Shown: in pieces, positions 1 to 8,364 of the stretch
Layout: each line of letters opens with the position of its first letter
Numbering within the stretch: position 1 is the first letter of the stretch
DNA from: Acidobacteriota bacterium
Lineage (GTDB): Bacteria; Acidobacteriota; Thermoanaerobaculia; UBA5066
Assembly (NCBI GenBank): GCA_016716715.1
Contig: JADJVE010000013.1
Location: 1-61,381 of the forward strand
Length of the DNA stretch: 61,381 bases
Reading direction: 5' to 3'
Translations under genes and position numbers: made by a program
The notes under the pieces: generated by a model
What the model was told of the DNA's origin: nothing
Databases searched by the model: none
What the model saw: only the letters and a program-made list of their open reading frames with translations

Positions 1-1023
1 TGTAAAGACTCAGGAGGTTGTTCACCCGGGTTAACCGGTGGAATGCTGTTGGTGCGAAGCAGCAGGACCCCATCGGAGAGACCCGGATGAACGCTCATAG
101 CAGAGCAAAGACGAACCCCCGAAGTCGAGAGCTAATCGTCCAGAGAGTGCAGGCCGAGGGCTGGAGCCGCCGTGAGGCGGCGGAAGCCCTTGGCCTGAGC
201 GTTCGGAGCGTGGCCAAGTGGCTCAGGCGCTATCGAGAAGAGGGGCTGGCAGGGCTACCGGACCGCACGAGCCGGCCACGCAGCTCACCCATGCGTACTT
301 CGGAGGTTCTTCGAAAAAGGGTGCTCGAGCTGCGCCAGAAGCGTCTTGTCGGGCGCGAGATCGCCGAGACAATCGGCCTGCCGCGGGCTACGGTGAGCCG
401 GATTCTTCGACAGGCCGGCGTGGGGCGCCTTCGCTCACTTGAGCCGCCCGAGCCGCCGAATCGATACGAGCACGCACATCCCGGCGACCTGCTGCACATC
501 GACATCAAGAAGCTGGCCCGCATCGTCGGAGGCCCGGGCCACCGCATTCACGGGGACCGCAGGAAGAAGAAGCGCGGGGTCGGCTACGAGCACTTCTTCG
601 TGTGCATCGACGACCACTCGCGCCTGAGCTACGTCGAGGCGCTCAAGGCCGAGAACATGGCCACGGCCACGGGTTTCCTCGAGCGTGCCATCGCCTGGTA
701 CCGCGCCTCCGGTATCCAGCCCAGACGCCTCCTCACCGACAACGGCCGGGTCTTCACCTCACGACCATTCAACGAGGTCCTCGCCCAGGCCTCCATCCGT
801 CACGGCTTCACTCGCCCTTACCGCCCTCGCACCAACGGCAAGGCCGAGCGCTTCATCCAGACGATGCTCAGGGAATGGGCCTACCGACGCTCTTACTCTT
901 CCTCAGCAAAGCGCCGTCGCGCTCTGCCGCGATGGCTTCACTACTACAATTTCCATCGTCAGCATTCCTCACTCGGAGGTAAACCACCGGTGTCCAGAGT
1001 GAACAACCTGTTTAGCCGCGACA
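1..1023 (+). mobile_element. IS481-family insertion sequence
   Basis: The element starts with TGT at the first base of the window and ends with ACA at 1023. The ends form imperfect inverted repeats: positions 1-42 pair with 985-1023, sharing a block around GGTTGTTCAC and an outer CCACCGG block. One transposase gene fills the interior. The sequence just outside the right end is CCTAGAGG, containing the CTAG target preferred by IS481-type elements. The left flank is not in the window, so a target duplication cannot be confirmed. The window starting exactly at an IS end suggests an assembly break at a multicopy repeat. Confidence 0.85.
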
Positions 1024-1028
1024 CCTAG
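87..1028 (+). CDS. IS481-family transposase (DDE integrase core)
   Basis: This 313-residue protein catalyses cut and strand transfer of the surrounding IS. Two N-terminal helix-turn-helix regions (about residues 17-55 and 75-112) should bind the IS ends. The rve-type core carries the DDE triad at about D139 (LLHIDIKK), D218 (LLTDNG) and E254 (NGKAERFIQ), followed by the family-typical HHSSLGG-like tail (RQHSSLGGKPPVSR). I chose the ATG at 87 over the open upstream frame beginning at 18 because family members start near this motif and the upstream part overlaps the left inverted repeat. The TAG stop (1026-1028) lies outside the inverted repeat, in the flanking CTAG. The target site therefore supplies the stop codon. 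The gene looks intact. Confidence 0.9.
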   Translation: MNAHSRAKTNPRSRELIVQRVQAEGWSRREAAEALGLSVRSVAKWLRRYREEGLAGLPDRTSRPRSSPMRTSEVLRKRVLELRQKRLVGREIAETIGLPRATVSRILRQAGVGRLRSLEPPEPPNRYEHAHPGDLLHIDIKKLARIVGGPGHRIHGDRRKKKRGVGYEHFFVCIDDHSRLSYVEALKAENMATATGFLERAIAWYRASGIQPRRLLTDNGRVFTSRPFNEVLAQASIRHGFTRPYRPRTNGKAERFIQTMLREWAYRRSYSSSAKRRRALPRWLHYYNFHRQHSSLGGKPPVSRVNNLFSRDT

Positions 1029-1385
1029 AGGATCCGGACCCGTACCTCGCGGACCAGCTCCAGGCTCCGTGATCTCGACCTTTTTCCTCGACGGCGGCTC
1101 GCTGGATGAGCCCGCGCTCGCCCCTCGACGATGAGCGTCATGCCCGTCCCCGATCTCGTCGAACGTGGCCTCGAGGACGGATTCGTCCGGGTTCTTCACG
1201 ATGACGGACTCCACGACGGCGGGCTCGCGGCCCGCGACGACGAGACGGAACGTGGAGGTTTCCTTGGCGTTCTTGTTCTTTTCCTTGCGGCGAGCTCGCG
1301 CGCCCTTTTCTGTGCTCTCTTCTGTCTGATTTCCCAGGCCCGCATGCGGCTCCTTCCGGGCGCGCGAGGCGCCGTCGGCGGGCAT
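1025..1385 (-). pseudogene. Small conserved hypothetical gene with frameshifts, abutting the IS
   Basis: On the minus strand, diverging from the quinone reductase, an ORF starts at ATG 1385. It has convincing G/C-ending codons between about 1270 and 1140 (peptides such as STFRLVVAGREPAVVESVIV and DESVLEATFDEIG). The coding signal then continues in other frames (MTLIVEGRA, then EEKKVEIT, then SLELVREVRVRIL) and ends at a TAG formed by 1025-1027, exactly at the IS481 border. At least two small indels are needed to join these pieces, one at a run of A. The N-terminal part is rich in Lys, Arg and Glu. I do not recognise the family. It could instead be chance open frame, but the codon pattern argues for a real gene with sequencing errors or recent decay. 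Confidence 0.35.
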
Positions 1386-1424
1386 GATACCCGCCGGGCG
1401 GTAACCTCCGCTCCGGAGGCATCG

Positions 1425-2460
1425 ATGAAGGCTCTCTACCTCGCCGCGCACGGCGGCCTCGACGTGCTCCAGTTCGGCGACCGGCCCGATCCCGCGGCCG
1501 GTCCCGACGAGATCCTCGTGCGCGTCCGCGCCGCCGCCCTGAACCGGCTCGACCTCTTCGTGCTTGCCGGAATCCCGGGCGTCCCGATCGCCCTCCCGCA
1601 CGTCCCGGGTGCGGACGGCTGCGGCGTGGTCGAGGCGCTTGGCGCCGGCGTGAAGGGCCCCGCGCCCGGCACGCGCGTCGTGATCCAGCCCGGGCTCTCG
1701 TGCGGCGCGTGCGAATTCTGCCGGGCCGGCCAGCAGAGCCTGTGCATCTCCTTCCGGATCCTCGGCGAACACATTCCGGGCACGTTCGCCGAGCTCGTCG
1801 CGGTGCCGGCCGCGAACGTCTACCCGGCGCCGGCCGGACTCACGGACGAGCAGGCGGCGGCGTTTCCGCTCGCCGCGCTCACCGCGTGGCGCCTCCTCGT
1901 GACGCGCGCGGCGCTGAGGCCCGGGGAGACGGTCCTCATCCACGGGATCGGCGGCGGCGTCTCCACGTTCGCGCTCCAGATCGCGAAGCTCTGCGGGGCC
2001 TCGCGCGTGATCGTCACGTCTTCGTCGGAGGAGAAGCGCGCCCGCGCGAAGGGGATGGGCGCCGACGACGTCCTCGACTCGAAAGACGACATTGGAAAGC
2101 GCGTGCGCGAGCTGACGAAGAAGCGCGGCGTCGACGTCGTCGTCGACTCCGTCGGCGCGGCCACGTGGAAGCACTCGCTCGTCGCGGCGGCGAAGGGCGG
2201 GCGCATCGTGACGCCCGGCGCGACCTCGGGCCCGAACCCCGAGGAGGAGATCCGCCACATCTTCTGGAAGCAGCTCTCGATCCTCGGCTCGACCATGGGG
2301 ACGGACGCCGAGTTCGCGGCGCTCCTCGCCGCCGTCTCGGCGGGCCGAATCGTCCCCGATCGTCGACTCCGTCATCCCGCTCGCCGACGGCCGTAAGGCC
2401 TACGAGCGGATGCAGTCGTCCAGTGGCCTCGGAAAGATCGTCGTGAAGGTGGCCGGATGA
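1425..2460 (+). CDS. Zinc-type MDR family NAD(P)-dependent alcohol/quinone oxidoreductase (one frameshift)
   Basis: This is a medium-chain dehydrogenase/reductase with a GroES-like N-terminal domain and a Rossmann domain. A structural-zinc signature is visible as C93-x2-C96-x2-C99-x7-C107, and the dinucleotide-binding loop reads IHGIGGGVSTFALQ. A GGAGG ribosome site precedes ATG 1425. The main frame stops at 2396, but the expected C-terminus (IVDSVIPLADGRKAYERMQ through to IVVKVAG) continues one frame over and ends at TGA 2460. One surplus C in the CCCC run at 2354-2357 explains the break, and removing it gives 344 residues, the usual family length. The stop overlaps the next gene's ATG by 4 bases. 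The precise substrate cannot be read from the sequence. Confidence 0.85.
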
Positions 2461-2920
2461 GCGCGCCCGACGCCGATCTCCCGATGCTCCGCCACACGGG
2501 GGCAAGGTCCTGCGCGACGCGCCGCCGGCGTTCGGCGGCTTCCGGGCGGGCGAGGGCGGGAAGACGGCGGTCGAGATCCTCGCGCACATGGGCGACCTCT
2601 TCGACTGGGCGCTCACCATGGCGGACGGGAAGGCCGTCTGGCACGACGCCGTGCCGCTCCCGTGGGAGGGCGAGGTCGCGCGCTTCTTCGCGGCGCTCGA
2701 GCGCTTCGACGCGCGGCTCGCCGGAGGCGCACCGCTCGCCCAGCCCGCGCCGAAGATCTTCCAGGGTCCCGTCGCGGACGCCCTCACGCACACGGGGCAG
2801 CTCGCGATGCTGCGCCGGATGTCGGGGGCGAAGATGAAAGGCGAGAACTACTTCGTCGCCGACGTCGCCGCCGGCCGCGTCGGGATCGCGCAGCCGGCGC
2901 CGAAGCGCGAGTTCGACTGA
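2457..2920 (+). CDS. DinB-like (DUF664-type) four-helix protein, one frameshift
   Basis: ATG 2457 overlaps the stop of the preceding oxidoreductase (ATGA). The first 14 codons (MSAPDADLPMLRHTG) are in one frame. The rest (KVLRDAPPAFGGFRAGEGGK through AHMGDLFDWAL to the stop at 2920) is in another. Adding one G to the GGGGG run at 2498-2502 joins them into a 154-residue protein. The histidine in ILAHMGDLFDWAL and the helix pattern fit the DinB/YfiT metal-binding helical bundle family, which in general includes thiol-dependent transferases. A second conserved histidine occurs in DALTHTGQL. Function is unknown. The assignment rests on overall pattern rather than a full domain match. Confidence 0.65.
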
Positions 2921-3009
2921 GCGGGCGGCCGGACGTCGATTCTTGGGAGCCCGAGGCCGGACGGGGCTCACGGCACCTATCTTCGAGCGTCCATCGAAGT
3001 GGAGGCCCC

Positions 3010-4245
3010 ATGATCTCGAAGGGCGTGCCTTCACCGGCCCGGGCTCGGGGAGTCGGCTCTGATCCAGTCCGTTCTTTTTGCGCTCACGCCCTCGGCTGCC
3101 GAGATGCCTCGCCGCCTCCCGAGATGGCGCGCGCCCCCTCTGGACGGGCCGCCCGTCCCCGAGCCGCAGGGCGCCGGGCGCTCGTCTCGGGCCCTTTTGC
3201 CGTTCATGGCGCTGCCCCGTGCCGGCTCGTCGACACCCGCAAGGGAATGCGCCGCTCACGGGCGGTCCCCTGCCGCCGGCCACTGGCGTAGTTACACGCT
3301 GACCGGCGTTTGCGGCGTCCCCGCGCGAGCCAGGCGAGTCTCGCTCAACGCCACGGTCGACCCGACCGGCCCGGGCTTTCTGACGCTTTATCCTCAGGGC
3401 GGGACGTTTCCCCGTCTCGACACTGACTACCTTGGGAACGACGTCATCGCCGGACGGTCCTCCTGAGCGGGACGGCGGGATCTCGATGGCGCGGCGTCTC
3501 GGGCGGTCACGTCGTCCTCGACACGAACGGGGTACGGCGACCGTTCCTGAGCCCGTCAGCAGTCTGAATGCACTGACCGGAGACCCGACGCTGCAGGGCG
3601 GCGGGACCGTCAAGGTCATCCACAATGCAGGCACGATCACGATCGCGGCTCCCGGCGTCACGAGCATCGCCCTGGGGACAAACGGTATTTCCGCCTCGCC
3701 GACGTCGGCGTCCGCTGACGAGGTCTGACGTCGAACGCGACGGACACGGCCTTAGGGGGCACGATCGTTTCGCGTAGTGGAGGTGGCGACTTCTCCGCCC
3801 ATACCGTCACACTCAACCAGGCTTTGATCTTTGGCAACTCGTTTTTTGGTGGCGGCATTTTTCTCGCTGGCGGGACGAATCGATTTCTTCACGGTTTTGG
3901 GGGCAGCGGGAACGTATTTCTCGGAGAGAACGCGGGCAACATCACGCTCACGGTCGGGAGCGCAAATTCGAACGTGGGCGCAGCGCAAACCTGATGCAGC
4001 TTCGCCCGGTGACGTTCCGTTACAAGGCCCACGGGCCGGACGGCCCCAAGCAGTACGGCCTCATCGCCGAGGAGGTCGACGCGGTTATGCCGGAGCTCGT
4101 CGCGCGCAGCAAGGACGGCGAGATCGAGACCGTGATGTACCACGAGCTGCCGGCGATTCTTCTGAACGAGATCCAGAGGCTCGAGAAGCGGATTGCGGAC
4201 CTCGAGCGGCGGCTCGCCGCATCGGCGCAGCCGCGGGACCGCTGA
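3010..4245 (+). pseudogene. Remnant of an exported protein with S74-type intramolecular chaperone C-terminus
   Basis: ATG 3010 follows a GGAGG site. Pieces of one protein can be read in order, in changing frames: CRLVDTR (about 3220), YTLTGVCGVP then VSLNATV and FLTLYPQGGT (about 3292-3410), VSGGHVVLDTNG (about 3500), SLNALTGDPTLQGGGTV (about 3560-3610), then TVTLNQALIFGNSFFGGGIF to NVFLGENAGNITL (about 3800-3950). The last piece is LMQLRPVTFRYK to the stop at 4245, ending in a coiled coil. The tail matches the Peptidase_S74 chaperone domain found in tail-spike-like and bacterial exported proteins. The family's N-terminal part with the self-cleaving Ser-Asp motif is absent, apparently lost in a deletion at about 3990. 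At least five frame changes plus that deletion make this a likely pseudogene, although assembly errors contribute. Confidence 0.65.
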
Positions 4246-4264
4246 GGGATCGAGGTCCCATCGC

Positions 4265-5959
4265 CTAAGCCGGAATCCAGAGCGTGAACGTCGCGCCGGG
4301 GCCGTCGTTGTTCGCGACGTCCAGCCGCCCGCGGTGCGCCTGCAGGACCTTCTGAACGACGGTGAGGCCGAGACCCGTGCCGGGAACGGTTTCGGAGCCC
4401 TGGAACCTGATGTAAGGCGTCGCGATCCGCGACTTCTCCGCCGGGGGAAAGCCCGGGCCCTCGTCCGCGACGTCGAGCCTCAGGAACGCCTTGCCGTCCT
4501 CGTCGACGACACGCGCCGCGATGCGGACGGTGCCGCCCTTGGGGCTGAACTTCACGGCGTTCCCGAGGAGGTTCGCCGCCGCGCGCCGGAACATCTTCGT
4601 GTCGAGCCGCACGTGCGGCAGATCAGACGGGACGTCGACCGCCACGGCGACGCCGCGCGGGACGGCCATCCACCGCGCCTCCTCGAGGGGAAGCGCGAGC
4701 GCCTCGGCCACCGACGCAGGCCGCCGCTCGGGATCCGGCGCGTCCCCGGAGCGGTAGACGAGGAGAGCGTCCTCGATGAGCCCCTGCAGGCCGCGCGCCG
4801 AGGCGAGCGAGCCGTCGAGCAGCTTCGCGAGGCGCTCGTCGCCGCCGCGGCGCTCCTTGTCGCGCGTGAGCTCGAGCGCGGCCGAGAGCGCGGAGAGCGG
4901 GTTCTTCATGTCGTGCACGAGCATCGCCGTCAGCCGCGAGCGGTCGCGGTCGGCGAGCGCGCGCCGGCGCTGCTCGAGAGCGAGCTCCTCGACCTGGCTC
5001 TGGAGGTTTCCGTAGAGCCGCGCGGCGCGGATCGCGAGCGCGAGCTGATCCGCGACGCGGCCGAAGAAGACGAGCTCGTCCTGCGGGAACGCGCGCGGCG
5101 CCTCCCACGACATCCCGAGGACGCCGATCGCCTCGCCCTCGCGGTGGATCGGGATGCCGAGGAAGCTCTCGGCCCCGAGCGCCTCGAGCGCTTCCGCCGC
5201 GAGCGGATCGGTCTGGGCCAGCTCGCCGCGGTCGGCGACGACGTACGGGTCCGTCGAGGTCACGAGGGCGCGGAACGGCTCGCTCTCGGGCAGCGGCCGT
5301 TCGTATCCGACGAACGACGTCGGGACGTCGCCGGGCCGCCAGTCCATGAGGACGGTGCAGGACTCGCCGTCGTCGTTCAGGAACCAGATCTCGACGGAGT
5401 TCGCGTTGAAGCGCGTGCCGAGAAGCTCGGTCGCCGCGTCGAGGATCTCCTCGAGGTCGAGCGAGTCGCGCGCGGCGAGCGCGATGGAGGCGAGGATCTC
5501 GTTGCGCTTCGCCTCGACGCGCAGGCGCTCCTTGAACGCGTTCTCCTCGCTCGCCGAGCGCCGCCGGTGCAGCAGCAGCAGGCGCTCGAGGCGCATCGCG
5601 AGGAGCGGGCCCTCGTCGCGCTCGCGCACGACCTCGAACGACTCGAGCGGGATGCGGCGCACGAGCGGGTCCGTGATCTCGACGCCGGGCGGCACGACGA
5701 CGAGGCAGGGCGGCGGCGCCTTCGCGACGTCGAGGAGCGGCGGGCGCGCGAGCGCGAAGCCGCGCCCGAACGCGTCCGGGCGCGTGACCCAGACGACGGG
5801 CCAGTGGTGGAAGAACTTCGGGTCGTGGACGTCCTTCTCGTCGTGCCTCTCGACGAGGAGACCCGAGCCGGCCAGCGTGCGCGCGACCCAGTCCATCGCC
5901 TCGGGCTCTCCCACGAGCCGGACGGTCCGGAGGACGCCGTCGCGCAGGGGGCGCGCCAT
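4265..5959 (-). CDS. GAF-domain sensor histidine kinase
   Basis: This 564-residue, apparently cytoplasmic two-component kinase has no membrane segment. The N-terminal 140 residues are unassigned. A GAF domain follows at about residues 155-310 (FNANSVEIWFLNDDGESC; FLGIPIHREGEAIGVLGM). The HisKA helix has the H-box MLVHDMKNPLSALS, and the HATPase domain has an N-box (NLLGNAVKFSPKGG), G1 (DVADEGPGFPP) and G2 (GTGLGL). The frame is open further upstream, but I chose ATG 5959 because the longer version would overlap the divergent exported gene and is low-quality Arg/Gly sequence. No response regulator lies next to it, so its partner is elsewhere. It should sense a small molecule or a protein signal through GAF. 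Confidence 0.88.
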   Translation of the reverse strand: MARPLRDGVLRTVRLVGEPEAMDWVARTLAGSGLLVERHDEKDVHDPKFFHHWPVVWVTRPDAFGRGFALARPPLLDVAKAPPPCLVVVPPGVEITDPLVRRIPLESFEVVRERDEGPLLAMRLERLLLLHRRRSASEENAFKERLRVEAKRNEILASIALAARDSLDLEEILDAATELLGTRFNANSVEIWFLNDDGESCTVLMDWRPGDVPTSFVGYERPLPESEPFRALVTSTDPYVVADRGELAQTDPLAAEALEALGAESFLGIPIHREGEAIGVLGMSWEAPRAFPQDELVFFGRVADQLALAIRAARLYGNLQSQVEELALEQRRRALADRDRSRLTAMLVHDMKNPLSALSAALELTRDKERRGGDERLAKLLDGSLASARGLQGLIEDALLVYRSGDAPDPERRPASVAEALALPLEEARWMAVPRGVAVAVDVPSDLPHVRLDTKMFRRAAANLLGNAVKFSPKGGTVRIAARVVDEDGKAFLRLDVADEGPGFPPAEKSRIATPYIRFQGSETVPGTGLGLTVVQKVLQAHRGRLDVANNDGPGATFTLWIPA

Positions 5960-6043
5960 GGCGTCGGCGGCGGGTTCCACGCGCGCATTCTCGCCGTCCG
6001 CGCGCCCCGCCGTCCACCTTGGCCCGCGTGCGATGATCGACTC

Positions 6044-6901
6044 GTGCCGGCCGGCCTCGTCCTCGCCGCCGTCCTCCTCTTCGGCGCCGCGCCCGCGGCC
6101 CCTCCGGAGAGGCCCGTCCTCGCCTCCTACGACGTCGTCGAGTCCACGCGCGCCGTCACGCCGGCCGGCGACCGCACGAGCGGCACCGCGGGCTCCGTGA
6201 AGGTCGCGGGAGGGCGCGCCCGATGGGAGCTCCCGCACGGGTCGTTCCCGCGCTCGAGCGCTTCGGTGGCGATCGCAGACGGGGCGCTCGTGACGCTCCT
6301 CGACCCGAAGGAGCGCCTCGCGGCGTCGGCGACCGCGGACGACTTCACGGCGCTCTTCCGCGGGCGGCCCGCGACGGAAGGCAGCGCGGCGGCAACACTC
6401 CGCGACGTCTCCGTCCGCCTCGCGCCCGATGGGAAGGGGCGCGTCCTCGAAGGCCGTCCCACGTGGAAATATCTCCTCGAGGCTCGGTGGACGCTCGTCC
6501 TGACGACGACCGGGCGCATCGCCCGCGTGACGACGGAGATCAAGGGCGTCATCGAAACCGTCGACGAGCCCGCCGCGCGGTCCCTCTTCGACGGGCTCTC
6601 ACGCCTCGTCCCAGCCCGCGCCGAGGCCGCCGAGGCGCTGGACGCGGAGCTTGCGAAGCTTCCGGGCCTGCCGGTTTCGGCCGCGCTCGACGTGACATCG
6701 AAGGTCGTGTCCGAACAGGCGGGCATGCCGTCGGGAACGGAGCCGCCGCCGAGGCCGGCCGAGGCGCGCCAGACGATCACGCGACGGATCTCGAACCTCG
6801 TCGTCAGGAAGGGCGCCGCATCCGACGACGCGCTCTTCGCGATTCCCGCAGACTTTCACTCGCGCGGCCTCGACCGAATCGCTCCCGGGGACGCACCGTG
6901 A
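6044..6901 (+). CDS. Exported protein of unknown function
   Basis: This 285-residue protein starts at GTG 6044 with a short hydrophobic signal peptide (PAGLVLAAVLLFGAAPAAPP). The mature part is beta-rich, with no motif I recognise. It contains YDVVESTRAV near the start, WKYLLEARWTLVLTT in the middle, and IPADFHSRGL near the end. The pattern is reminiscent of outer-membrane or periplasmic lipoprotein-carrier-like beta sheets, but that is only an impression. Its stop overlaps the sirtuin's GTG by 4 bases (GTGA), so translation is probably coupled. It diverges from the histidine kinase, with the promoter region between 5960 and 6043. Confidence 0.7.
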   Translation: MPAGLVLAAVLLFGAAPAAPPERPVLASYDVVESTRAVTPAGDRTSGTAGSVKVAGGRARWELPHGSFPRSSASVAIADGALVTLLDPKERLAASATADDFTALFRGRPATEGSAAATLRDVSVRLAPDGKGRVLEGRPTWKYLLEARWTLVLTTTGRIARVTTEIKGVIETVDEPAARSLFDGLSRLVPARAEAAEALDAELAKLPGLPVSAALDVTSKVVSEQAGMPSGTEPPPRPAEARQTITRRISNLVVRKGAASDDALFAIPADFHSRGLDRIAPGDAP

Positions 6902-7653
6902 GCAGCGAGGGTCTCGGCGGCCTCGCGGCGCTCGTCCCCGACCTGCTTGCGGGCCGGCCGCTCGCGGTGCTGACCGGCGCGGGCGTCTCCGCCGAGAGCG
7001 GCCTCCCCACGTTCCGCGGACCCGACGGGATGTGGGAGGGCCGGCGAGCGGTGGAGCTCACGACGCCGGAGGCGTTCGCGGCGAACCCGAAGGAGGTCTG
7101 GCGGTTCTACGAATGGAGGCGCGCGAAGCTGCGCGAGGCGCGGCCGAACGCGGGCCACGTCGCGCTTGCGCGCATGGAGAACGTCATTCCGAGGATGACG
7201 CTCGTGACGCAGAACGTGGACGGCCTCCACCGCGCGGCCGGCAGCCGCAACCTCATCGAGCTGCACGGCACCATCCTGAAGACGCGCTGCACGGGCTGCG
7301 GCGCGAACGAGACCGGGCCCGACGCGCCGTTCCCGGAGATTCCTCCGCGCTGCGCGTGCGGAGGCCTCCTCAGGCCCGACGTCGTCTGGTTCGGCGAGAT
7401 GCTGCCCGAGGGAGCCTTCGAGGCCGCGGCCGAGGCCGCGAGCGACAGCGCCGTCTTCCTCGTCGTCGGCACGTCCTCCGTCGTTGCGCCCGCGTCCTCG
7501 CTCGCGACGATCGCGGCGCGCGGCGGGGCGAAGGTTTTCGAGATCAACCCCATGATGACGCCGCTCGCGTCAAGCGCCGACGGCTGCTTGCGCGCGAACG
7601 CGTCGGCGGTGCTGCCGGTGCTGGCGGACGCGCTGGAGCGGGGAACCGCGTGA
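6898..7653 (+). CDS. Sir2-family NAD-dependent protein deacylase
   Basis: A 251-residue sirtuin that removes acyl groups from lysine using NAD. The NAD loop reads GAGVSAESGLPTFRG (residues 27-41), the active-site strand is TQNVDGLH, and the catalytic histidine is H123 (IELHG). Structural zinc ligands are C131, C134, C152 and C154; the last pair is spaced CxC rather than the usual CxxC. Y71 and R74 (FYEWRR) match the Tyr-x-x-Arg pocket that lets SIRT5/CobB-type enzymes take succinyl or malonyl lysine, so desuccinylase activity is plausible. The start is GTG 6898, overlapping the upstream stop. The downstream radC begins at GTG 7650 inside this gene's end. Confidence 0.93.
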   Translation: MSSEGLGGLAALVPDLLAGRPLAVLTGAGVSAESGLPTFRGPDGMWEGRRAVELTTPEAFAANPKEVWRFYEWRRAKLREARPNAGHVALARMENVIPRMTLVTQNVDGLHRAAGSRNLIELHGTILKTRCTGCGANETGPDAPFPEIPPRCACGGLLRPDVVWFGEMLPEGAFEAAAEAASDSAVFLVVGTSSVVAPASSLATIAARGGAKVFEINPMMTPLASSADGCLRANASAVLPVLADALERGTA

Positions 7654-8354
7654 GCACCGGCCGAGGGCCGCGAGGCGGGCGCCTCGCGGAGAGACCGAAA
7701 GAAGAAAGACCCAGGGAGAAGATGCTTAGAAAGGGTCCAGAGGCTCTGGACGACGAAGAGCTTCTGGCGATTCTCCTCGGCACGGGTACGGCCGCGAGGC
7801 CCGTCCTCGAGACGGCGCGCGACCTCTTGAAGGACGGTGGGTTTCCGGGTCTCTTCGCGCGCGGCGCGCGCGACCTCGAGAAACTCGCCTCGGGTGTTGG
7901 CCCCGCGAAGGCCACCCGAATCGAGGCGGCCCTCGAGATCGGGCGGAGGCTTTCGCTCGATTCACTTTCGAAGAAGAATCTTCTTTCGGACCCTGCAACC
8001 GTGGGGCGTTACCTCATGGAGCGCCTCGCGAGCGAAACGCAGGAAGTCATGGGCGGCCTCCTGCTCGACGCGAAGAACCGGCTCGTGAGGGACGCGGCGC
8101 TCTTCCGCGGGACGCTCACGCACGCCGCCGTCGCGCCCGCGCCGCTCTTCCGTCAGGCGATCCTCGCCGGCGCGGCCGGCGTCATCCTGTACCACAACCA
8201 TCCCTCGGGAGATCCCGAGCCTTCGCCGGAGGACCTCGCGACGACGAAGCGTTTCCTCGCGGCGGGACGCGAGATCGGCATCGAGGTGAAGGACCACGTC
8301 ATCGTGGGGCGCGGCCGGTGGGTCTCGTTCCACGAGCGGGGGCTTCTGCGCTGA
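7650..8354 (+). CDS. radC: RadC/JAB-domain (MPN) protein
   Basis: A 234-residue RadC family protein (the former DNA-repair assignment is unproven). The N-terminal part carries a UPF0758 helix-hairpin-helix region (EALDDEELLAILLGTG and LEKLASGVGPAKATRIEA, residues 31-95). The C-terminal JAB/MPN metallo-domain has the motif H182-N-H184-P-S-G-D188 followed by PEPSPED. GTG 7650 overlaps the sirtuin stop (GTGA), so the start is set by coupling. Genomic RadC is common, and radC-like genes are also frequent on mobile elements, but here it sits in a housekeeping-style operon. Confidence 0.92.
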   Translation: MSTGRGPRGGRLAERPKEERPREKMLRKGPEALDDEELLAILLGTGTAARPVLETARDLLKDGGFPGLFARGARDLEKLASGVGPAKATRIEAALEIGRRLSLDSLSKKNLLSDPATVGRYLMERLASETQEVMGGLLLDAKNRLVRDAALFRGTLTHAAVAPAPLFRQAILAGAAGVILYHNHPSGDPEPSPEDLATTKRFLAAGREIGIEVKDHVIVGRGRWVSFHERGLLR

Positions 8355-8364
8355 AGGGAACGGC

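Noticed and set aside
153..1022. Search for tRNA, rRNA or riboswitch elements across the window, starting in the IS
   Set aside because: No cloverleaf with a CCA-adjacent acceptor pattern, rRNA segment or recognisable riboswitch core was seen by eye anywhere in the window. Absence was not tested computationally.
3010..4245. Prophage tail-spike region
   Set aside because: S74 chaperone domains are common in phage spikes, but no other phage gene is nearby and the upstream beta domains are of the bacterial exported-protein type.
4244..4262. Possible terminator between the S74 remnant and the kinase gene
   Set aside because: The inverted repeat is only 4 bases (GGGA/TCCC) with no U-run.
4193..6043. 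N-terminal 617 codons of the long plus-strand frame running into the exported protein
   Set aside because: This part is antisense to the histidine kinase, which has full motifs. The real gene begins at the GTG with a signal peptide at 6044.
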